The position numbers and the translations under genes were made by a program. DNA of 64,000 nucleotides from Leptospira ellinghausenii. GTDB lineage: Bacteria > Spirochaetota > Leptospiria > Leptospirales > Leptospiraceae. Below the pieces are notes generated by a model. That model ran no database searches. It had not been told where the DNA came from and saw only the letters and a program-made list of their open reading frames with translations. Below, in pieces: positions 1-6,147 of the stretch; position 1 is the stretch's first letter; each line of letters begins with the position of its first letter. The stretch lies in the NCBI RefSeq assembly GCF_003114815.1, contig NZ_BFAZ01000005.1, forward strand, positions 1-64,000, written 5' to 3'.

Positions 1-2
1 AA

Positions 3-80
3 GGATTTGGAGGGGAGACAGAATTTAATTATTTGGGTGAAGAAAGGTCAAAAGAGTATTTAAGTAACTTATGGGATTAG
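3..80 (+). CDS. C-terminal end of a cassette gene (partial)
   Basis: A reading frame is open from the left edge for 25 codons and stops with TAG at 78-80, twelve bases before the first attC-like element. The composition (Glu, Asn, Tyr, Leu rich) looks like normal protein, and the position matches the 3' end of the gene in the preceding cassette. The rest lies outside the window and no family can be named. Confidence 0.35.
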   Translation, partial: GFGGETEFNYLGEERSKEYLSNLWD

Positions 81-91
81 GAAAAGACGTC

Positions 92-255
92 GCATAACAG
101 CACCTTCCCGCTTCGCTTCGGCACTTCAGCCTCGCTCGGGCTGCGCCAAATTGTCCTCCTGTCACTCGCTTGCATACGCAAGCTACGTGCCAGTCCCTAA
201 CGTCCCGTTCCGGGACTCAGGGTCGGACAACTTCGGGAAGGCTAGTTCGTTATGC
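92..255 (+). repeat. attC-like element 1
   Basis: It runs from GCATAAC (92-98) to GTTATGC (249-255). Outer inner-stem arms CCTTCCCG and CGGGAAGG pair, as do TTGTCC (151-156) and GGACAA (225-230). A small hairpin GTCCCG-TTC-CGGGAC and another around CTTGC-ATAC-GCAAG lie in between. It closes the partial first cassette; its last six bases belong to the next cassette. Confidence 0.8.
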
Positions 256-310
256 GATATTTTTGAAAATATTGATAATATAAGAAAAAAAAATTAGCTA
301 ATAAATATTT

Positions 311-1591
311 TTAATCACAATTTGGTTTTTCAATAAATCCCCAATATTCATTTAATTTAACAGCGGCAAGTCCTTCTGAATAATCGTAAACTTCATCGAA
401 AATTGGTTTGATCACTAAATCGCCTTTCTTATTTACAAAACCCCATTTCCCATTCTTCATTACTTTTGCAAAACCTTCAGAAAAAGCATAACCTGAGCGT
501 TCAAAGATAGGATCAACTATGAAATCTCCAATTTGATTAATAAATCCATATCTTCCATCATAATTTACGCTTGCTAAACCAAATATAAAATAGTAGGTAT
601 TTAAAAATTGAGGTTCAATAGCCATTTTTCCTGAACGATTTATATAGCCCCAATCTGAGTTTATTCTGACACCAGCAAGCCCTTCACTAAAGTGAGATGC
701 AGCATCAAATTTTCTATTAAATATATTTTTACCTTTTTTATTGATAAACATATCCATGCCATTTGAATGAACAATTGCTAACCCGTTATGAAAACTAAAA
801 TCTTCATCATATTCTGGCTTAATTACAATTTCTCCTTTTTTATCTATCATTCCCCATTTTCCTGCTATCCTTATACCTGCTAAACCATCTTCAAATTTAG
901 TAATATTATCAAATCTTGGCTTAATTATAAGTTTTCCTTTCTTATTAATAAAACCATACTTTCCTTTCAAACGTACAGGAGACATACCTTCATTTAGGTC
1001 GCCCAAATAATCATAATTAAGGCTAACGATTATCTTACCTTGCTTATTTATAAATCCTCTTTTAGTACCTAATTCATAAACTGATTGATTCTCATTAAAC
1101 TGATTAACTTTATCAAAATGGGGTTGAATAATCATATTTCCATTGATGTCAATAAATCCCCATTTTCCATTCAACTTTACTCTTTCTAATCCTTCGCGAA
1201 ATCCAATACTAGAGATATATTCGCCTGCTTCGTCAAAAATTGGTTCTACTATAATTTTTCCAGCTTTATCGATGTAACCCCATTTTGATCCTAAACGATA
1301 TTTCGCCAAACCATTAGAAAATAATCCAATGTCTTCAAATTTTGGTTGAATTAAAAAATTGATATTCTTATCTATATAACCTATTCGTTTGTTAAAATTA
1401 ACTTTTGATAATCCGTCTCGGAAAAAAGACACTTGATAAAATTTAAGCTGATATGATTTATCTTCACTTTGTAAAACTAAAATTTCTTTATCATCAATTA
1501 GCTCTGATTTTACTTCGAATTCAATAGGACAGGAATGCGCGAAATAGGGTGAGGTAAAAAAGATTAAAATTAATATTGATATACATTTCAT
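311..1591 (-). CDS. WG-repeat protein with signal peptide
   Basis: A 426-residue protein that begins with a hydrophobic export signal (about residues 1-19, ending near Ala-His-Ser-Cys). The rest is an array of roughly eight to nine WG repeats, each carrying a version of KWGFIDKKG followed by a phrase like IKPxFD and EGLAxV. WG repeats form extended beta structures, and their function is mostly unknown. The gene lies in cassette 250-1834 but is read against the orientation of the array, so it must rely on its own promoter, to its right near 1600-1650. The signal suggests a periplasmic or surface location. Family assignment is secure; the role is not. Confidence 0.85.
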   Translation of the reverse strand: MKCISILILIFFTSPYFAHSCPIEFEVKSELIDDKEILVLQSEDKSYQLKFYQVSFFRDGLSKVNFNKRIGYIDKNINFLIQPKFEDIGLFSNGLAKYRLGSKWGYIDKAGKIIVEPIFDEAGEYISSIGFREGLERVKLNGKWGFIDINGNMIIQPHFDKVNQFNENQSVYELGTKRGFINKQGKIIVSLNYDYLGDLNEGMSPVRLKGKYGFINKKGKLIIKPRFDNITKFEDGLAGIRIAGKWGMIDKKGEIVIKPEYDEDFSFHNGLAIVHSNGMDMFINKKGKNIFNRKFDAASHFSEGLAGVRINSDWGYINRSGKMAIEPQFLNTYYFIFGLASVNYDGRYGFINQIGDFIVDPIFERSGYAFSEGFAKVMKNGKWGFVNKKGDLVIKPIFDEVYDYSEGLAAVKLNEYWGFIEKPNCD

Positions 1592-1676
1592 ATTTGTTAG
1601 TAGAATCTCTCAAGTTTCGCTTAGTCAATATCAAATAGCAAAATGGTCTTATTTTTTTTTAACCATCAAAAACATC

Positions 1677-1840
1677 GCATAACAGCAACTAACCGCTTCG
1701 CTTCGGGACTTCGCCCTCGCTTGGTCTGCGACACATAGGCTTTCTGTCACTCGCTTGCATACGCAAGCTACGCGCCAGTCCCTAACGTCCCGTTCCGGGA
1801 CTCAGGGTCAGCCTACGTCGGTTAGTCTAGTTCGTTAATT
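1677..1840 (+). repeat. attC-like element 2
   Basis: It runs from GCATAAC (1677-1683) to GTTAATT (1834-1840). Arms CTAACCG and CGGTTAG pair, and TAGGCT pairs with AGCCTA. The left 7-mer matches the start of its own cassette (GTTATGC at 249), not the right 7-mer here, as expected if the last six bases come from the next cassette. Confidence 0.8.
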
Positions 1841-2323
1841 GCAATGTCCAAAAAGTGATTTAGAAGATTCTGTTCCAATTTTCGCTGTTTGTGAAATTAC
1901 ATGTTCTTTGTCAAGCGGTGAGAAAGCCGAGTTTGATTTTGAAAGTTTATTTGAAGAGATTTTATTGAAGTCTTTATTTTGTTTTCGTCTTTCTCATTAT
2001 TCCATTACTTTGCTGTTTTTCACTCACAGTTCTGTTTTAATATGCTCTGTTTGGGATATTTCAGCGAAAATTAATCAAAGACAAAGAGTCGGCTTTATTT
2101 ACATCTTACCAACATTATTGGCCTTGGTTCTTTCTTAATTTTATCTTTTCTATAACTTGGACACTGCAATTAACATACGCTAACCGCTGCGCTTCGGGAC
2201 TTGCGCCCTCGCTTGGCCTTCGGCACATAGGCTTTCTGGCACTCGTTTGCATACGCAAACTACGTCCCAGTCCCTAACGCCTCTTCGAGGCTCAGGGTCA
2301 GCCTACGTCTGTTAGCTAGTTCG
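1835..2323 (+). mobile_element. Cassette with dubious 99-codon ORF, duplicated at 5640-6128
   Basis: This 489-base cassette is about 90% identical by eye to the cassette at 5640-6128. Its only long frame (1839-2138) would have to start at a TTG sitting on the cassette boundary. Its product is rich in Phe, Leu, Ser and Cys with a weak hydrophobic stretch. The second copy has lost one base near 5819 (TTTGCTG versus TTTGCG), which breaks the frame, so protein coding is doubtful. It may be a gene-less cassette, a regulatory cassette, or an old gene now decayed. Confidence 0.55.
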
Positions 2324-2329
2324 TTATAC
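2168..2329 (+). repeat. attC-like element 3
   Basis: It runs from AATTAAC (2168-2174) to GTTATAC (2323-2329). The small hairpin reads GCCTC-TTC-GAGGC instead of GTCCCG-TTC-CGGGAC, a compensated change. The nearby GTTTGC-ATAC-GCAAAC-type hairpin is also compensated. TAGGCT and AGCCTA pair across the element. Confidence 0.78.
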
Positions 2330-2364
2330 GCTATAGCGTTAAACTCAACCTTTTAGAGAAGAAA

Positions 2365-2847
2365 ATGATAAAGAAATATATAATATTCCTACTTATCCTC
2401 ATGAATTGTCGATCAATCCAATCACAGTTTATTAAAGATAATTTACAAGATGACAAAAAAAAGGATATATTCATTGGAAAGCTACAGTATTCGGTCAGAC
2501 CGGAATATTTGCCAAATTTTTTAATTAACGAACCTAACTCTATAAATAGTATTAAATACAAAGTTAATATTCTTTATGAACCGACAGATCCGTCCGATTT
2601 GTTTGTACTATTCAACCCATTGGTAATTCTAGGATTTCCAATTCAAAGACATTTCGTAAAGGCACATGGAGATCTTATAGTAAATAATAATCAAACTTAC
2701 AGTTGCTCTACAGTCACAATTACCGAGTTTAGGACATTATATCATAATCCAAATTATTCTGAAATGCGAAGCATAGCCTTAACAAAATTGAAATTAAACT
2801 TTGAAAAATGTTTTGATTTTAATAAACTTGAGGTAAATATCAAATGA
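2365..2847 (+). CDS. Small putative lipoprotein, cassette gene
   Basis: A 160-residue protein with a basic start, a hydrophobic stretch and a possible lipobox LMNC near residue 15, so it is probably a lipoprotein exported to the envelope. The body has no family I recognise. It is the first of two genes in cassette 2324-3447. Its stop codon overlaps the start of the next gene (ATGA), so the two are translationally coupled. The start is preceded by a GAGAAG Shine-Dalgarno-like stretch. It is AT-rich, like the other cassettes, which suggests foreign origin. Confidence 0.75.
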   Translation: MIKKYIIFLLILMNCRSIQSQFIKDNLQDDKKKDIFIGKLQYSVRPEYLPNFLINEPNSINSIKYKVNILYEPTDPSDLFVLFNPLVILGFPIQRHFVKAHGDLIVNNNQTYSCSTVTITEFRTLYHNPNYSEMRSIALTKLKLNFEKCFDFNKLEVNIK

Positions 2848-3272
2848 ATAAAAAATATATCTTTATAATTATCTTAAACTTGTTTCTAATGGATTGTAAC
2901 TCGTCTGAATCTTCTCAAAGAAAGTTTACGCCGGAAAAAGAAATAAAAAAGAAAAAAGCTTTACTCTATATTTATAGGCCTTCTCTTTTTATGGGTTCCG
3001 CCATTAGTTATACTATTGAAGATTCATATGAAAAAATATATTTAAACTTGAGAAATGGAACATATAAAGCTTTCTTTTTAGATCCTGGAGAAATCTCACT
3101 AAGTGCAGAAACAATAGGATCTGCTTCAATTACTATTGATATTGAAGAGGAGCAAATTTATTATTTAAAAGGAAATGTATTAGCTGGACCTGTAATAGCG
3201 AAACCTTTCTTAACTTTAGTCCCTACTGAAGTAGGACAAAAAGAAATAATGAATTGTCGTCCGATTGAATAG
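2844..3272 (+). CDS. DUF2846-like lipoprotein, cassette gene
   Basis: A 142-residue protein with a hydrophobic signal and a lipobox-like LMDC at about residue 18. From residue 38 on, the pattern ALLYIYRP, then a Gly-Thr-Tyr-rich strand segment, EEEQIYYLKG and finally VPTEVGQKEI resembles the DUF2846 group of small bacterial lipoproteins. The molecular role of that group is not established. It overlaps the previous lipoprotein gene by four bases and is followed after about 17 bases by the attC-like element. A pair of lipoproteins carried as one cassette suggests a shared envelope function. Confidence 0.75.
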   Translation: MNKKYIFIIILNLFLMDCNSSESSQRKFTPEKEIKKKKALLYIYRPSLFMGSAISYTIEDSYEKIYLNLRNGTYKAFFLDPGEISLSAETIGSASITIDIEEEQIYYLKGNVLAGPVIAKPFLTLVPTEVGQKEIMNCRPIE

Positions 3273-3289
3273 CAGAATCCGCTACAGCG

Positions 3290-3453
3290 TATAACAGCGA
3301 CTAACCGCTTCGCTTCGGGACTTGCGCCCTCGCTCGGTCTCCGACACATAGGCTTCTGGCACTCCTCTTGCTTACGCAAGCGTCGTTCCAGTCCCTAACG
3401 TCCCGTTCCGGGACTCAGGGCCAGCCTACGTCGGTTAGTCTAGTTCGTTAGCC
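3290..3453 (+). repeat. attC-like element 4
   Basis: It runs from GTATAAC (3290-3296) to GTTAGCC (3447-3453). ACTAACCG pairs with CGGTTAGT, TAGGCT with AGCCTA, and the small hairpin GTCCCG-TTC-CGGGAC is present. It closes the two-lipoprotein cassette. Confidence 0.8.
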
Positions 3454-3477
3454 GAAATCATAAAAATGGATATATAA

Positions 3478-4497
3478 ATGAAGAAAACTAATCTAATCCT
3501 TCTCCTTTTTATTAAATCTACAATACTCTATGCAGAAAAATTTGATGAAATAGTATATTTCAAAAACTATAGCGATAAGTATATTCCAATTTTTTTAGAA
3601 CCTGGAGAGGAAAATTTGGCATTTAAATCCTTGGAACCTGGTTTTACTAGCAAAGGCTTTATAAAATCTAAAGTAATTCAAAACTTTGAAAACAAATCTG
3701 GTATGTGGATCGAATTTGAATATGAAGAAAGGAAAGCTTATCTACATTCATCGCTAGTCGTTTTATCTAAAACAAAAGAAACTTTTGATGAAAATATATT
3801 CGGTAATTATTTTTATTCAACACCTCTCATAAAGTATTTCAAAATTCAAGAAAATCCAGAAACTTTTATTTTTAATAAAGCTAAAAGCTGGGAAATAGAT
3901 AAAACTTCCAATAAATTAAAACCATTAAATGAGAAAATTCATTTAAATGAAATCTATGATTTATACTCCTTTAAGTTTAACCTTTATGCTAACGTAGATT
4001 ATATATATTTATATAACAATAAAACGTCACAATGTTTCATTCCTGACGAACCTTACTTTGAGTATCACAATACTTATGAAAATGGAAAAATTTTTGAAGG
4101 TGCAGTGGATAAATGTAAAAATTGCTCAGGCCAATCTTATTTTAAAACAATTATCATATCCGAGAATGAAATAATTGAGCTACCATTCCCATCAAAAGAA
4201 AGTTCAGCCTCCTTTGATTTCGTTTCTGGTGATTATCCATATTTTGATATGAAAATACACAATAATGATACTCTATTTTTATATTCAATTATATACTATT
4301 ATACTTTAAAAGAAGATTTAATAGGCGAAATTGATCAATTTAAAGTATCGAACTATGATAAAAAAATTGTCAGAACTATATTTATAAAAATTGATAATTT
4401 ATATAAAAAGCCTTTTTTCGAAACAATAATTAATGAAGGAATTCCAAAAAAATATATGTCTCAATTTAATATCGCTAGGCCTTTAAAGAAACAGTAA
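3478..4497 (+). CDS. Secreted protein with SH3-like N-terminal region, cassette gene
   Basis: A 339-residue protein with an export signal (residues 1-19, ending in LYAEK). Residues about 28-95 contain YIPIFLEPGE, a Gly-Phe turn, and WIEFEYEERKAYLHSSLV, the layout of bacterial SH3-like domains that bind wall or surface ligands. The remaining 240 residues are rich in Tyr, Asn, Ile and Lys and hold a CxNC pair near residue 213. I recognise no family there. It is the sole gene of cassette 3448-4668, starts 25 bases after the preceding element and ends 13 bases before the next. Very low GC fits the other cassette cargo. Confidence 0.75.
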   Translation: MKKTNLILLLFIKSTILYAEKFDEIVYFKNYSDKYIPIFLEPGEENLAFKSLEPGFTSKGFIKSKVIQNFENKSGMWIEFEYEERKAYLHSSLVVLSKTKETFDENIFGNYFYSTPLIKYFKIQENPETFIFNKAKSWEIDKTSNKLKPLNEKIHLNEIYDLYSFKFNLYANVDYIYLYNNKTSQCFIPDEPYFEYHNTYENGKIFEGAVDKCKNCSGQSYFKTIIISENEIIELPFPSKESSASFDFVSGDYPYFDMKIHNNDTLFLYSIIYYYTLKEDLIGEIDQFKVSNYDKKIVRTIFIKIDNLYKKPFFETIINEGIPKKYMSQFNIARPLKKQ

Positions 4498-4509
4498 CTT
4501 TATGACTTC

Positions 4510-4674
4510 GGCTAACAGCGACTTTCCGCTACGCTTCGGCACAAGGCCTCGCTCGGCCTGCGGCAAATCCTCCTCCTGGCATTCGCCTTGCTTACGCAAG
4601 CTACATGCCAGTCCCTAACGTCCCGTTACCGGGACTCAGGGTCGGAGGACTTCGGTAAGTCTAGTTCGTTATAC
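4510..4674 (+). repeat. attC-like element 5
   Basis: It runs from GGCTAAC (4510-4516) to GTTATAC (4668-4674). ATCCTCC pairs with GGAGGAC, replacing the TAGGCT/AGCCTA pair of other copies, so the stem is kept while its sequence changes. ACTTTCCG and CGGTAAGT form the outer arm with one mismatch. Confidence 0.8.
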
Positions 4675-4709
4675 GAAATATAGGCAAACTCTTCTCAATA
4701 TTAAAAAAA

Positions 4710-5468
4710 ATGCATAATGATCAGAACATCAAAAATTTGGTAAAAACATTCTTTCATACTAGAGAATTTAAAGTAGAAGAAATTCCAGAATCAAGTGAAA
4801 AGACACCTGATTTAATAATAAGAAAAAATGAAGAAAAAACTATTTTAGAAATTAAAACCAAAATTGATGATAAAGAATATATCGAAAATGTAAAATCCGC
4901 AATTGAAAACTCAAGAGTCTTTATTGAATCAAATCAAATAAATAGAAAGAATAAATATACAAATATAATTTATAACGGTGTTGAACAGATTAAAGAATTA
5001 GACCAGAGCGATTCCTTTAATGTTCTTTGGTTAGAATGCGCAGGTCGTGAACCAGAATACCAAGCCGCACTATTTAAATGTTCATTATTAGGGATTCGAA
5101 CCGCAGTAAAAATACCTTCAAATGAATCAAGGGAATGTTATTTTTGCGACCATAGTGCTTTCTTTAAATATAGAGAATTTCTTGATGGAACAATTTTACA
5201 CTGGAATAATAAAGCATTGCTCTATTTAAACCCTTTTTCAAACAAATATAATGCTTTTAATAAATCCGAATTTCGCAGATCATTTTCACACGGTACCATT
5301 GACCCGATTGATTTGGAGTCAAAATCAATAATTTATTTAGCTGACTGTGACATTAATAGAAACAATCAAAGCGAAGTAGGAATGTATCTAGCGAAAAAAT
5401 ATGAATCAGAGCGCATGGCCCTACTAGATTTAACTCACATTTCAGCATCCACTTTCATAAGTGATTAA
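4710..5468 (+). CDS. PD-(D/E)xK nuclease-like cassette protein
   Basis: A 252-residue soluble protein without signal or membrane segment. Pro33-Asp34 is followed twelve residues later by Glu47-Ile-Lys49 inside predicted strands (TPDLII, then KTILEIKTK). This is the D...ExK arrangement of restriction-endonuclease-like folds, in which Asp, Glu and Lys bind metal and cleave DNA. The middle holds WLECAGREPEYQAALFK and two Cys (Cys144, Cys147) that might bind metal. It is the only gene of cassette 4669-5639, in array orientation. It could be a defence or DNA-processing enzyme. The fold is my inference from the motif and was not checked by a profile search. Confidence 0.65.
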   Translation: MHNDQNIKNLVKTFFHTREFKVEEIPESSEKTPDLIIRKNEEKTILEIKTKIDDKEYIENVKSAIENSRVFIESNQINRKNKYTNIIYNGVEQIKELDQSDSFNVLWLECAGREPEYQAALFKCSLLGIRTAVKIPSNESRECYFCDHSAFFKYREFLDGTILHWNNKALLYLNPFSNKYNAFNKSEFRRSFSHGTIDPIDLESKSIIYLADCDINRNNQSEVGMYLAKKYESERMALLDLTHISASTFISD

Positions 5469-5483
5469 AAAAGCCTATACTGC

Positions 5484-5645
5484 GTATAACAGCGACTTTC
5501 CGCTTCGCTTCGGGACAAGCCCTCGCTCGGGCTACGCCAAATCCTCCTCCTGGCATTCGCCTTGCCTTCGCAAGCTACATGCCAGTCCCTAACGTCCCGT
5601 TGGGACTCAGGGTCGGAGGACTTCGGTAAGTCTAGTTCGTTAATT
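5484..5645 (+). repeat. attC-like element 6
   Basis: It runs from GTATAAC (5484-5490) to GTTAATT (5639-5645). Inner arms ATCCTCC and GGAGGAC pair, and the small hairpin is GTCCC-GTT-GGGAC. It is close in sequence to element 5, consistent with a recent common origin. Confidence 0.8.
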
Positions 5646-6128
5646 GCAATGTCCAAACAGTGATTTAGAAGTTTCTGTTCAAATTTTCGCTGTTTGTGAA
5701 ATTACATGTTTTTTGTCATGCTCTGAGAAAGCCGAGTTTCATTTTGAATGGTTATTTGAAGAGATTTTATCAAAGTCTTTATTTTGTTTTCGTCTTTCTC
5801 ATTATTCAATTACTTTGCGTTTTTCACTCACAGTTCTGTTTTAATTTGCTCTGTTTGGGATATTTCAGCGAAAATTAATCAAAAACAAAGAGTCGACTTT
5901 ATTTATCTCTTACCAATATTTTTGGCCTTGATTCTTTCTTATTTTTATCTTTTCTAAAACTTGGATACTGCAATTAACATACGCTAACCGCTGCGCTTCG
6001 GGACTTGCGCCCTCGCTTGGCCTTCGGCACATAGGCTTTCTGTCACTCGTTTGCATACGCAAACTACGTGCCAGTCCCTAACGTCCCGTTGGGACTCAGG
6101 GTCGGACAACTTCGGAAAGCCTAGTTCG
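5640..6128 (+). mobile_element. Second copy of the duplicated cassette (frameshifted)
   Basis: This cassette matches the one at 1835-2323 almost base for base and has the same overall length (489). Relative to that copy the frame starting at TTG 5644 is cut to 66 codons by a one-base loss near 5819. The conserved stretch continues to about 5950 with mostly single-base differences, which argues for a duplicated cassette rather than chance. No convincing gene is visible on either strand. Confidence 0.6.
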
Positions 6129-6134
6129 TTAATT
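5972..6134 (+). repeat. attC-like element 7, chimeric
   Basis: It runs from AATTAAC (5972-5978) to GTTAATT (6128-6134). The left half matches element 3 (CTAACCG, TAGGCT at 6032-6037). The right half matches element 1 (GGACAA at 6104-6109, then CGGAAAG). The two halves therefore cannot form the long inner stems seen in the other six copies. Confidence 0.75.
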
Positions 6135-6147
6135 GCAATTAGTTGAT

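Larger units (their letters stand above)
1..6147 (+). mobile_element. Integron-like gene-cassette array, no integrase in window
   Basis: Seven related, GC-rich, roughly 164-base elements occur at irregular spacing (about 0.3 to 1.4 kb) and separate AT-rich segments holding one or two genes each. Every element begins with a 7-mer ending AAC and ends with a 7-mer beginning GTT, and the interior folds into several stems. If the crossover lies between G and TT, as in integrons, the cassettes are 250-1834, 1835-2323, 2324-3447, 3448-4668, 4669-5639 and 5640-6128, with partial ones at both ends. Most cassette genes read on the + strand with the attC-like element at their 3' side, the normal integron layout. 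No tyrosine recombinase is visible, so this is either the tail of an integron or a cassette cluster lacking an integrase. Use of IntI is inference. Confidence 0.8.

Noticed and set aside
1839..2138. 99-codon ORF as a real gene
   Set aside because: Start would be TTG on the cassette boundary and the duplicate copy has a frameshift, so I list the cassette but not a gene.
92..6134. Seven repeats as a CRISPR array
   Set aside because: Repeats are about 164 bases, folded and separated by 300-1400 bases of coding DNA; there are no short equal spacers and no cas genes.
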